Notes: generated by a model not told the origin, from the letters alone. A stretch of DNA of 9,249 nucleotides from Nautiliaceae bacterium (GCA_027062985.1 JAMOSR010000040.1:1-9249), one strand, 5' to 3'; counted from the first letter of the stretch, positions 1 to 7,055 are shown. Numbers and translations are program-made.

Positions 1-268
1 AAATAGGATAATTTATAAATCTAGTTTTTATATCAGTGTAATACCTAAGCATTCTAAGAGGCATTAATTTATCATAAGAAGACTGAATTTCAATATGAAC
101 AACTTTATCATTATCAGCAATCGCAACTATATCCGCTCTTCTTGATTCTATTCTCTCAAATTCTTCATCTATTAAATTTACATTTTTAACTTTAAGCCCT
201 AAAAGAGTATTAATAAGCTCTTTTAGGACTGACTTTATCACATCTTTACTGATAATATCTTTATTCAA
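1..268 (-). CDS. Rpn-like PD-(D/E)XK nuclease / putative transposase-type protein, N-terminal part
   Basis: My own translation of the minus strand gives an open frame of 89 codons that runs off the left edge. It starts at a TTG (266-268) that overlaps the infB stop (TTGAATAA). An in-frame TAG at 302-304 with no ATG, GTG or TTG between it and 268 supports this start; a GTG at codon 10 is the next option. Visible motifs are RRADIV (residues 43-48, with a likely catalytic Asp46), HIEIQS (58-63, an ExQ in place of the classic ExK) and MPLRMLRYY (69-77). Together these are the signature of the Rpn/PDDEXK_2 group of nucleases, often annotated as recombination-promoting nuclease or putative transposase. 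Known members promote RecA-independent recombination, cut DNA, or act in mobile and defence contexts; the role here is unknown. The protein is not RbfA, which normally follows infB. The Shine-Dalgarno is weak (GAAGAAAAAG), so translation is probably coupled to infB. The C-terminal part lies outside the window. Confidence 0.75.
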   Translation of the reverse strand, partial: MNKDIISKDVIKSVLKELINTLLGLKVKNVNLIDEEFERIESRRADIVAIADNDKVVHIEIQSSYDKLMPLRMLRYYTDIKTRFINYPI

Positions 269-2720
269 ATTTAGCTTTTTCTTCGATTTTTTGATAAGTT
301 TCTAAGATATCTCCGACTTTTACGTCGTTATAACCTTCAACCATAATACCGCACTCAAAACCTTTACCTACTTCTTTTACATCATCTTTAAAGCGTTTAA
401 GGCTTGCAAGCTTAGAATCATAAATAACCACACCATCTCTGATAACCCTTACGAAATCTCCTCTGTGAACTACACCGTCTTGTACATAACATCCGGCAAC
501 CGTTCCGACTTTTGGTACGTTAAATACATCTCTAACTTCAACGGTAGCGGTTACTTCTTCTCTGACTTTAGGTGTCATAAGACCTGAGAGAAGTTCTTTA
601 ACATCGTCTATCAAATCATAAATAATAGAATACGTTCTAATTTCAATACCTTCTTGTTTAGCTTTATTTTTAGCCCCGCTTGTAGGACGGACGTTAAATC
701 CTAAGATAATAGCATGAGGTTCGCTTGCTTTTGCCAAAATTACATCATTTTCAGTAATAGCTCCTACATCGCTGTGAATAATATCGACTTTTACTTCTTC
801 GTTTTTAAGTTTAGCCAGACTTCCTTTAATAGCTTCAACGCTTCCCTGGGTATCTGCTTTAATAATAACAGGCAGTTTTTTAAGGTTACCTTCAAGAATC
901 ATTTTTTGTAAATCTTCAAGAGTGGCTTTAGTTGTTTTTGATTTTTCTTTCATTTCAAGATATTCTTTCCATTTTTCAGCCGTCTCTTTTGCTATCTTAT
1001 CGCTTTCTACCACAACTAACGTATCTCCGGCAATAGGAACTTCGTCAAATCCCGTAATTTCCGCCGGCTCTCCCGGAAGTACCTCTTTTTTCTGTTTACC
1101 CAAGTCGTCTATAATAAGTCTTACCCTACCAAACGTTTTACCGCATACAAAACTGTCTTGTTTTTTAAGGGTTCCGTTTTTAACAATAACCGTAGCAACA
1201 GGGCCTTTTCCTTTTTCAAGTCTGCTCTCGATTACTATCGCTTTTGCAGGACATTTAGGATTTGCTTTTAATTCCATCATTTCCGCTTGAAGTAAAATAG
1301 TCTCAAGCAAATCATCTATCCCCTCTCCGGTTTTTGCTGATACATGAACAAATTCGTATTCTCCTCCCCACTCTACAGGCATAATACCCATTTCGGCAAG
1401 CTGGGATTTTACTAAATCAGGATTTGCGTCAGGTTTATCTATTTTATTTACAGCAATAATAAAAGGCACGCCGGCAGCCTGAGCGTGGGCGATAGCCTCT
1501 CGTGTTTGAGGCATAACACCATCATCAGCCGCCACTACGATAATAGCTATATCCGTCACCTGGGCACCTCTTGCTCTCATTTCTGTAAACGCTTCATGTC
1601 CTGGAGTATCTATAAATGTAATTTTTTGGCCGTCTTTTTCAACCATATAAGCACCGATATGCTGAGTAATTCCTCCGGCTTCTTTTGCGGCTATTCTTGA
1701 GTTTCTTATCCTATCAAGCAAAGAAGTTTTACCATGGTCGACATGTCCCATAATCGTTACAATAGGAGGACGAGGTGTGTCATACTCCTCTTCAGGACAT
1801 TTTTCATCGTATTTTTTAATATAATCAAATTCTGCAAGAGGGTCGTAAATTTCTACGTCGACACCAAATTCCTCGGCAAGCGTTTCTATATATTCTTCTC
1901 CTAAAAAGTCGTTTTTATCTCTTTCCTCTCCAAGCTCTCTTAACGTTTCTATTACTTCTTCCAAAGGTTTGTTAATAGCTTCGGCAAACTCGTAAACTCT
2001 TACCTCTTTAGGGATTTTGATAACCTGCACAGAGATTTCTTTTTTCTTTTTCTTTTTCTTCTTCTTAGCACCTTCTTTGGTAATTCCGCTTTCAGCCGGT
2101 TTTCTTCTTTTAACCTGTTGTTTTTTTGCTTCTTTTTTATTTTCTATCTGGGTTTTGGTTTTTGCTTTTTCTTCAAGCGATTCTTCATCTTTTAAAGATA
2201 TATCGTTGAAATACAAATCCAAAAGCTCAACCTGATTTTCTTCTATAACATCCATTTCTGCCAAATCGACATTTATTTTTAATTCTTTTTCCTCTACATG
2301 TTTTTTAGGCGCAGGTTTTTTAGCTGTTTTTTTAGTCTCTTTTTTTTCTTTATAAGGCTGCTTATCTTCTTGTTTTTTCTCTTGTTTTTTTTCTTCCTTT
2401 TTAGGTTCTTCTTTTTTTTCTTCCGGTTTTCTTTGAACTATTTTAAAACCTTTTTGAGTCTCTTTTACAAGTTTGTCAAACGCAGCCCTTCTTTTTCTTT
2501 TAGGCTTTTCTTCATTTTTTTCTTCTTTTTTCTTAACCGGTTTTTTCTCTTCAGCAGGTTTTGAATCCTTGTTTTTTAAAAACTCTTCTATTTTAGCCGC
2601 ATCAAGAGGTTCAATACCCCCTCTAATACTTGCTTTTATTCCGAGTTCTTTGGCTATTTCCACTACTTCTTTAGACTTCAACCCCAATTCTCTTGCGACT
2701 TCTGAAATTTTTAATTTCAA
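261..2720 (-). CDS. infB: Translation initiation factor IF-2
   Basis: This GTPase delivers initiator fMet-tRNA to the 30S subunit and promotes subunit joining in the cytoplasm. The 819-residue protein starts with an IF2_N module (about residues 1-50). A highly charged Lys/Glu linker follows (about 52-228, with nine lysines in a row at 219-227), then a second IF2_N-like segment (about 237-290). The G domain shows G1 GHVDHGKT (325-332), GITQHIG near G2 (350-356), G3 DTPGH (371-375), G4 NKID (425-428) and G5 SAK (461-463). The beta-barrel domain, domain III and the C-terminal fMet-tRNA-binding barrel follow, ending with the expected GFECGIMVEGYNDVKVGD stretch. The start is TTG, not ATG, supported by AAGGAG five bases upstream and by the family-typical N-terminus (MKLKISEVARELG). 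It lies 15 nt after ylxR, a widely conserved pairing. Full length and intact. Confidence 0.98.
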   Translation of the reverse strand: MKLKISEVARELGLKSKEVVEIAKELGIKASIRGGIEPLDAAKIEEFLKNKDSKPAEEKKPVKKKEEKNEEKPKRKRRAAFDKLVKETQKGFKIVQRKPEEKKEEPKKEEKKQEKKQEDKQPYKEKKETKKTAKKPAPKKHVEEKELKINVDLAEMDVIEENQVELLDLYFNDISLKDEESLEEKAKTKTQIENKKEAKKQQVKRRKPAESGITKEGAKKKKKKKKKEISVQVIKIPKEVRVYEFAEAINKPLEEVIETLRELGEERDKNDFLGEEYIETLAEEFGVDVEIYDPLAEFDYIKKYDEKCPEEEYDTPRPPIVTIMGHVDHGKTSLLDRIRNSRIAAKEAGGITQHIGAYMVEKDGQKITFIDTPGHEAFTEMRARGAQVTDIAIIVVAADDGVMPQTREAIAHAQAAGVPFIIAVNKIDKPDANPDLVKSQLAEMGIMPVEWGGEYEFVHVSAKTGEGIDDLLETILLQAEMMELKANPKCPAKAIVIESRLEKGKGPVATVIVKNGTLKKQDSFVCGKTFGRVRLIIDDLGKQKKEVLPGEPAEITGFDEVPIAGDTLVVVESDKIAKETAEKWKEYLEMKEKSKTTKATLEDLQKMILEGNLKKLPVIIKADTQGSVEAIKGSLAKLKNEEVKVDIIHSDVGAITENDVILAKASEPHAIILGFNVRPTSGAKNKAKQEGIEIRTYSIIYDLIDDVKELLSGLMTPKVREEVTATVEVRDVFNVPKVGTVAGCYVQDGVVHRGDFVRVIRDGVVIYDSKLASLKRFKDDVKEVGKGFECGIMVEGYNDVKVGDILETYQKIEEKAKFE

Positions 2721-2725
2721 GTAAA

Positions 2726-2731
2726 CTCCTT
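2726..2731 (-). promoter_or_regulatory. Shine-Dalgarno for the infB TTG start
   Basis: AAGGAG on the minus strand, five bases before the TTG at 2718-2720. It fixes the infB start, since no ATG or GTG lies at the correct N-terminus of the IF2_N module. It sits within the 15-nt gap after the ylxR stop. Confidence 0.85.
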
Positions 2732-2735
2732 TTGT

Positions 2736-2990
2736 TTAATGTAAATTGAAAAACGGAAAATTTTTTATTTCCTCTTTTGCTTTCTCTTTTGAAATTTTAC
2801 ACAAATAAGCTACAACAGAAAAAACTTTTTTTGAGTTTTTACATTTATCACATATGTAAAAACTACGACCTTTTCCCTCAAAAGGAATAAGGCTAAAATT
2901 TTTGCACTGCATTCTGTATAAATTCTTTTGAGGAAATCTTCCTCTGCATACCACACACATTCTTACAGGCGTTTTTTTTCCGTTTTCCAT
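2736..2990 (-). CDS. ylxR: YlxR/DUF448 family RNA-binding protein
   Basis: Small basic protein of 84 residues. The family signature is visible: PVRMCVVCR (residues 8-16), a mid-protein Leu-x-Arg element (LYR, 24-26) and GKGRSFYICDKC (39-50). This corresponds to the usual GRG-x-Y/W-x-C motif. Cys12/Cys15 and Cys47/Cys50 form two CxxC pairs that could bind a metal; this is inference, though proteobacterial members commonly keep such cysteines. In Bacillus the YlxR homologue (RnpM) binds the RNase P RNA, and the family is almost always next to infB, as here. The ATG start lies 6 nt after thrB with only a weak Shine-Dalgarno. An A8 run sits in codons 4-7. The C-terminal tail is short and basic. 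The family call is firm; the molecular role in this organism is not established. Confidence 0.9.
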   Translation of the reverse strand: MENGKKTPVRMCVVCRGRFPQKNLYRMQCKNFSLIPFEGKGRSFYICDKCKNSKKVFSVVAYLCKISKEKAKEEIKNFPFFNLH

Positions 2991-2996
2991 TTTACA

Positions 2997-3878
2997 TTAA
3001 TTATATACCTTTACTCCGATATTGTCAAAATAAAGAATTCTCACATTAAAATCTTTAAAATTATCTTTAAGAGCACTGTAAATATTATATGCGTCGTCTT
3101 TATAGGCGAGATTAAAAAACGTAGAACCGCTCCCGCTTAAAGTGGACATTAAAGCACCTTCCCTTAAAGCTATTTCCCTAACTCTGAAAAGTTCGGGCAT
3201 ATTTTTCATTCTGTTTTCCTGATGTATTTTATCTTCAACCACATATTTTAAAATATCAAATTTTTCACTAAAAAAAGCCGCGGTTATCATAGCGGTAGAA
3301 GACATATTGGTTACAATGTCTTTTAAAGGATAATGGGATTTTAAAGTGTTTCTGCTTTTAGCGGTCGATACAGGTTTATTAGGAATAACAACAACGGCTC
3401 TTAAATTTGTGGGAATAAATTTTTTAAGAAAAAATACTCTGTTTTTTTTCACTTTTGCAACACAAAACCCTCCAAGAGTAGCCGGTGTTATATTATCGGG
3501 ATGAGTCTCGTAATTTAAAGCCATATTTATTATTTTGTCTTTTTTATAAGGCACCTGAGCTATTTCATAAGCCGCCGTAATAGCCGCCACTATCACAGCA
3601 GAAGAGCTACCAAGCCCACGGGAGAGAGGAATTTTATTATTAAACTTAAAACTAAAACTGTCTTCTTTACCTGTCAAGCTTTTATAAATTTCGTTAAAAA
3701 TATCCACAAAATAATTTCTTTTAAGACTTTTCAGATAATCGGCATTTTCTCCGTATATCTCTATCGAAGTATATTGAGAAGGTTTGATTTCAATTTCGTT
3801 ACGAAGATTTAAAGCAAGACCAAGCGTATCAAAACCTGGACCTAAATTTGCACTAGTCGCCGGAACCGTAATAACCAT
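2997..3878 (-). CDS. thrB: Homoserine kinase (GHMP kinase family)
   Basis: Phosphorylates L-homoserine with ATP to O-phosphohomoserine, the penultimate step of threonine synthesis, in the cytoplasm. The 293-residue length is typical. The N-terminus VPATSANLGPGFDTLGLAL (residues 5-23) is diagnostic of ThrB. The GHMP ATP-binding loop is PLSRGLGSSSA (84-94), followed by HPDNITPATLGG (126-137). The third GHMP motif, LSGSGST, is at 247-253. The ATG start has AGAAGG upstream, partly overlapping the stop codon of the tsaB-like gene, with a 10-nt gap. A thrB at this point between the lpxC block and ylxR-infB fits the order I recall from Campylobacter and Helicobacter. No missing residues seen. Confidence 0.96.
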   Translation of the reverse strand: MVITVPATSANLGPGFDTLGLALNLRNEIEIKPSQYTSIEIYGENADYLKSLKRNYFVDIFNEIYKSLTGKEDSFSFKFNNKIPLSRGLGSSSAVIVAAITAAYEIAQVPYKKDKIINMALNYETHPDNITPATLGGFCVAKVKKNRVFFLKKFIPTNLRAVVVIPNKPVSTAKSRNTLKSHYPLKDIVTNMSSTAMITAAFFSEKFDILKYVVEDKIHQENRMKNMPELFRVREIALREGALMSTLSGSGSTFFNLAYKDDAYNIYSALKDNFKDFNVRILYFDNIGVKVYN

Positions 3879-3888
3879 TTATATCCTT

Positions 3889-4344
3889 CTACACTGCTTT
3901 TAAAACATAAAGAGGTGACGTATCTTTACTAAAATCTGAAATATCTATTTTTTCAGGCAAAAAAAATTCTCCCTCTTTTAAGTTTTTTTCTATTGAAATT
4001 ATATCGTCTTTTTTAACAAAAAAAGAATTTCCTACCGCTTTTATAGGAGCGTTTTTATTAAAATAAAATCCATCCGCTGATAAAAATTCTATATTTTTAG
4101 TTATTTCAAGAGTTTTAAAAAAAACATATGCAAGCTTTATAGCCATAAAACTGCCTGGTCCTTTGGCGTAAATAATTCTTTTAATTTCGTAATCTCTTAA
4201 AAGCCCATCAAAAATTTCAGGTAAAATATCGCTTGTCAATCCTTCTTTTTTTATCGTTTTTATTAATCTGTTGTTTTCATATATTCCAACCAGCATAGGT
4301 TTGGAAATAGGAATAACTATAATATCAACTGAAGGCCTGAGCAA
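3889..4344 (-). CDS. tsaB: Short TsaB-like protein (t6A synthesis, probable)
   Basis: TsaB is the dimerisation partner of TsaD in making N6-threonylcarbamoyladenosine at tRNA position 37. The N-terminal segment (VDIIVIPISKPMLVGIYENN) resembles the first strands of the ASKHA/actin-like fold. YAKGPGSFMAIKLA, about residues 59-72, resembles the GPGSFTGLRIG signature in degenerate form. I place the start at TTG 4342-4344, giving 151 residues, because AAGGAG lies seven bases upstream and the protein then opens at the expected beta strand. The open frame continues 19 codons further upstream inside lpxC, but that stretch is a basic shadow of LpxC. The gene overlaps lpxC by 20 nt. Typical TsaB is about 220-230 residues, so this lacks most of the second lobe; short versions at this locus appear usual in the phylum (from memory). 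The family call rests mainly on one motif plus position, so it is moderate. Confidence 0.62.
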   Translation of the reverse strand: MLRPSVDIIVIPISKPMLVGIYENNRLIKTIKKEGLTSDILPEIFDGLLRDYEIKRIIYAKGPGSFMAIKLAYVFFKTLEITKNIEFLSADGFYFNKNAPIKAVGNSFFVKKDDIISIEKNLKEGEFFLPEKIDISDFSKDTSPLYVLKAV

Positions 4345-5203
4345 TACACATCTCCTTTTCCTCTTCAAAAGAAACGATTTCATAAGCGTTTTCCTCGGCA
4401 AGTTTTTTTGTCAATAAATGATTTAAATGATGACCGCTTGCAAACGCTTCATAAGAGCCTATAAAATTAGCTCCAAGAAGGCTCATATCTCCGATAGCGT
4501 CAAGTATCTTATGCCTTACAAATTCATCTGGAAATCTTAAAGAATCATTTAATATTCCTTTATCATCAAGCACAATTGCATTTTCAAGACTGCCTCCAAG
4601 AGCTAAACCTATGCTTCTTAAATACTGTACCTCTTTCAAAAAACCAAATGTCCTGGCTTTTGCAATTTCTTCTATATATTTTTTTGTGGAAAAATTAAAA
4701 GTATATTTTTGATTTCCTATAACCGGATGATTAAAATTTATTTCAAAATCGAAATTTATCTCTTTTGAAGGTTTTAAAGAAGCATATTTAACCCCATCTT
4801 CTATTTTTACCTCTTTTGTGATTCTTATAAACCTCTTAGGGCTTTGCTGTTCTTGAATACCCGCCTCTTTTAACATCATAACAAAACTTATAGCACTGCC
4901 GTCCATAATGGGAACTTCATCGTTATCCAACACAACTCTCAAATTATCCACTCCAAAAGAATATACCGCGCTCATTAAATGCTCTATAGTAGAAACTACA
5001 ACCCCCTGATTTCCTATTACAGTAGCCATTTTGGTATCTACAACATATTCTGGACTTAAAGGAATACTTACCCCTTTATCACTTCTGTAAAAAACTATTC
5101 CGCTATCTTCCCCCATAGGCTCAAGCCTTAACTTTACAGGCACTCCTTTATGAAGACCTATTCCCACTACCTCCACAGGATTTTTTATCGTTCTTTGTTT
5201 CAT
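4325..5203 (-). CDS. lpxC: UDP-3-O-acyl-N-acetylglucosamine deacetylase
   Basis: Zinc hydrolase for the committed step of lipid A synthesis: it removes acetate from UDP-3-O-acyl-GlcNAc at the inner face of the cytoplasmic membrane. The 292-residue length is normal. Catalytic and zinc residues are all present: Glu74-His75 in TIEHLMSA, His231, Lys232 and Asp235 in HKILDAIGD, and the general-acid His258 in GHHLNH. These match the Aquifex LpxC residues His79, His238, Asp242 and His265 with a constant offset near the C-terminus. The N-terminus GIGLHKGVPVKLRL and the PIMDGSA stretch (98-104) also fit. The ATG overlaps the minC stop as ATGA, with AAAAAGG upstream. Shows that the organism is Gram-negative and makes lipid A. 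Intact. Confidence 0.97.
   Translation of the reverse strand: MKQRTIKNPVEVVGIGLHKGVPVKLRLEPMGEDSGIVFYRSDKGVSIPLSPEYVVDTKMATVIGNQGVVVSTIEHLMSAVYSFGVDNLRVVLDNDEVPIMDGSAISFVMMLKEAGIQEQQSPKRFIRITKEVKIEDGVKYASLKPSKEINFDFEINFNHPVIGNQKYTFNFSTKKYIEEIAKARTFGFLKEVQYLRSIGLALGGSLENAIVLDDKGILNDSLRFPDEFVRHKILDAIGDMSLLGANFIGSYEAFASGHHLNHLLTKKLAEENAYEIVSFEEEKEMCIAQAFS
4352..4357 (-). promoter_or_regulatory. Shine-Dalgarno for the tsaB-like TTG start, inside lpxC
   Basis: AAGGAG on the minus strand, seven bases before TTG 4342-4344, lying in the last codons of lpxC. It selects the 151-residue start over the longer open frame that begins at 4401. Confidence 0.7.
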
Positions 5204-5718
5204 TTTAAAACCTTTTTAATTCTTAATCCAAAAAATGTAGGTTTATCAATTACACCTAAATTTTCTCCATTAAAAATAATATTTCCTTTTAAATTTTTAT
5301 AAACAAACACATAATCTCCATGACATTCTATAAAACCTTCATTTTCATCCAATATACTCAAATTCCCATACGCCTTAACCTTAGCCCCTGCGTTTATCCT
5401 GTTTAAAAAAATACCCTCTTCTTCTAACACAATTTCTTCTCCGCTTCTTATAATTCTATCAAAAATTTTAGGCTTTACTTTTTTTACAACCTCTTTTTCT
5501 ATCTCTTTAATAATTATTTTTTCCTTTTCTTTTATAAAAGCTTCTGAATTTAATACAAAATAATTTAACCCTTTCTCTTTTAAAAAATTCTCTATTTTTT
5601 CGTTATGCTCTTTTAAAAGAAAAAAATGATTTTTTAAAAGGGGAAATTTAGAAGAGACTATTTTTTCAAGCTTTTCAAAATCGTCTACCTCAAAAACTCT
5701 AAGTGTTTTTTGTTTCAT
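5200..5718 (-). CDS. minC: Septum site-determining protein MinC (divergent)
   Basis: MinC blocks FtsZ polymerisation away from midcell, normally recruited to the membrane by MinD. The 172-residue protein is shorter than the roughly 230 of E. coli. The C-terminal beta-helix domain (about 88-170) is recognisable: RIIRSGEEI (88-96), then INAGAKVKAYGNLSIL (108-123), then repeated short beta stretches. The RSGQ motif linked to MinD binding in E. coli reads RSGE here. The N-terminal domain (about 1-60) is only weakly similar to other MinC proteins. A charged Lys/Glu segment (63-84) joins the two. The ATG overlaps the M23 stop as ATGA, with AAGAAGG ten bases upstream. Neither minD nor minE is in this window. 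Its place between an M23 peptidase and lpxC matches the locus I recall in Helicobacter. The call rests on the C-terminal domain. Confidence 0.85.
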   Translation of the reverse strand: MKQKTLRVFEVDDFEKLEKIVSSKFPLLKNHFFLLKEHNEKIENFLKEKGLNYFVLNSEAFIKEKEKIIIKEIEKEVVKKVKPKIFDRIIRSGEEIVLEEEGIFLNRINAGAKVKAYGNLSILDENEGFIECHGDYVFVYKNLKGNIIFNGENLGVIDKPTFFGLRIKKVLK

Positions 5719-7055
5719 TTATTAATTACCTTCTTAGAACCGTTTATGACATTAATAATATTAATCTTTATCCACCTAGAATCCATCCATTCTATAGGCT
5801 GAACAGGAATTCCCTGGACATATACTCCAAAATGCAGATGGTCTCCGAATACGGCACCGGTGGCTCCCGTTCTTGCCACTACTTTCCCTTTCTTAACAAT
5901 ATCACCCTTTTTGACTCTGAATTCGCTTGTATGTCCGTAAAGCGTATAAAGCCCCAGTTTATGATAAATAATTAACGTATTTCCGTAAATTCCGATATAT
6001 TCGCTTGCAATCACTCTTCCAAAATTACTTGAATATATTTTAGCTCTTTTTATCTTAGCAAGATCTATTCCTTTATGAACCGCTTTTGATATTTCACTTC
6101 CTTTATAATAATAATGTCTTATTTCTCCGAAATCCGCTCTTTTCGCACTTCCCGGCAAAGGATTGAATCTAGAAACGGAAAACGAATCTATTTTATTTTC
6201 GTAAACGTCTTTTGTGTAATTATATATTCTATCTTCGCATATTTTTCTAACTTTTTCATTTACTTCTTTAAATACTGAAACAGGGTCATTTGGAATAGGC
6301 ATTCCCATACGCTCTAGCACTCTTTTAGCTATATTGTTTATAAACTTATCCGTAATATTGATTTTTACGTTTTTAGAATTGTAAATTCCTTTAGTTTTCC
6401 AATAAAAAGGAATATGAACTCTTACCCTGTTTCCGGCTTTATCAGTGGCTATTAAATCGGCACTAAATTTATTTTCCGCCACAGGCCAGGCAATTAACGC
6501 CGCATAATAATTATCTTTAACAAAAGGAGTAAGTTTAAATTTATACTTATTATTTACAATAATATATTTGTCTTTTAAATTATCGTCAGAAACTTTAACA
6601 ACAACCGCCCCGCTTCCCCCTCTTCCAACTGCATATGAATTTTTTATAATCTGGGCATCCGGAGCTACGGTGTCAATTTTTAAAACAATTTCTTTTTCAG
6701 CCTCGTTACCGGCAAAAAAATGCCATTTAGAATTATCAACGGCCCTTATTATAAGTTTTATCTCTTTTTCCGTAACATTCGGCAGTTTAACTTCTAAATT
6801 AACCTCTTTTCCAAGAGCATTATTTTTCGATTTTTTTATATCAAACACTTTTTTACCCGCTATAGCTATTACTGAATACTCTTTTACACCGCTATTGTCT
6901 TTTATTTCCACCTTTAACGGATTTCTTAAATTGGTGATAAATCCGTTAGAATAAACATTAATAATGGGCGGTTCTTTTTCAAATATAGGAGAAAAAAACA
7001 CAAAACCGGCAATACCCGCAATAACAACTATTAACAACATAAAAGTTTTTTTCAT
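5715..7055 (-). CDS. M23 (LytM) peptidoglycan endopeptidase, membrane-anchored
   Basis: Probable periplasmic zinc metallopeptidase acting on peptidoglycan cross-links. Residues 5-22 form one hydrophobic N-terminal segment after MKK, with no clear lipobox, so a signal anchor or uncleaved signal is likely. Residues about 30-215 look like one or two Ig-like beta domains (DNSGVKEYSV at 53-62, ATDKAGN at 203-209). The C-terminal LytM domain carries HKGID (His327, Asp331), GHTS (His375) and DHLHF (His406, His408), the full zinc and catalytic set, so it should be active. Preceding RADFGEIRHYYY (307-318) is typical of this group. Campylobacterota relatives, including one at this locus, are helical-cell-shape or peptidoglycan-trimming enzymes of the Csd/Pgp3 type; the exact orthologue is not certain. 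The ATG overlaps the nrnA stop as ATGA, with GGTGAGG upstream. Confidence 0.92.
   Translation of the reverse strand: MKKTFMLLIVVIAGIAGFVFFSPIFEKEPPIINVYSNGFITNLRNPLKVEIKDNSGVKEYSVIAIAGKKVFDIKKSKNNALGKEVNLEVKLPNVTEKEIKLIIRAVDNSKWHFFAGNEAEKEIVLKIDTVAPDAQIIKNSYAVGRGGSGAVVVKVSDDNLKDKYIIVNNKYKFKLTPFVKDNYYAALIAWPVAENKFSADLIATDKAGNRVRVHIPFYWKTKGIYNSKNVKINITDKFINNIAKRVLERMGMPIPNDPVSVFKEVNEKVRKICEDRIYNYTKDVYENKIDSFSVSRFNPLPGSAKRADFGEIRHYYYKGSEISKAVHKGIDLAKIKRAKIYSSNFGRVIASEYIGIYGNTLIIYHKLGLYTLYGHTSEFRVKKGDIVKKGKVVARTGATGAVFGDHLHFGVYVQGIPVQPIEWMDSRWIKINIINVINGSKKVINK

Noticed and set aside
1..268. rbfA, expected from gene order after infB
   Set aside because: Translation shows PD-(D/E)XK-type motifs and no RbfA features such as the KH-like fold sequence; position alone was misleading.
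922..1290. Plus-strand open frame of 122 codons opposite infB
   Set aside because: It lies entirely antisense to the conserved domain II and III region of IF2 and has no recognisable motif; a shadow frame.
2298..2564. Plus-strand Phe-rich open frame that looks like a membrane protein
   Set aside because: It is the reverse of the AAA/GAA codons of the IF2 Lys/Glu linker; the apparent hydrophobicity is a composition artefact.
2033..2570. T-rich stretches on the plus strand resembling terminator tails
   Set aside because: They lie inside infB, have no preceding hairpins and are explained by lysine codons on the minus strand.
4345..4401. Longer start for the tsaB-like gene giving a basic MPRKTLMKS N-terminus
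   Set aside because: That stretch lies in the end of lpxC, has no good ribosome-binding site and adds residues absent from the fold; TTG at 4342-4344 has AAGGAG at good spacing.
6568..6954. Plus-strand open frame of 128 codons opposite the M23 gene
   Set aside because: Antisense to the Ig-like part of a clear gene; serine/phenylalanine-rich low-complexity product with no family features.
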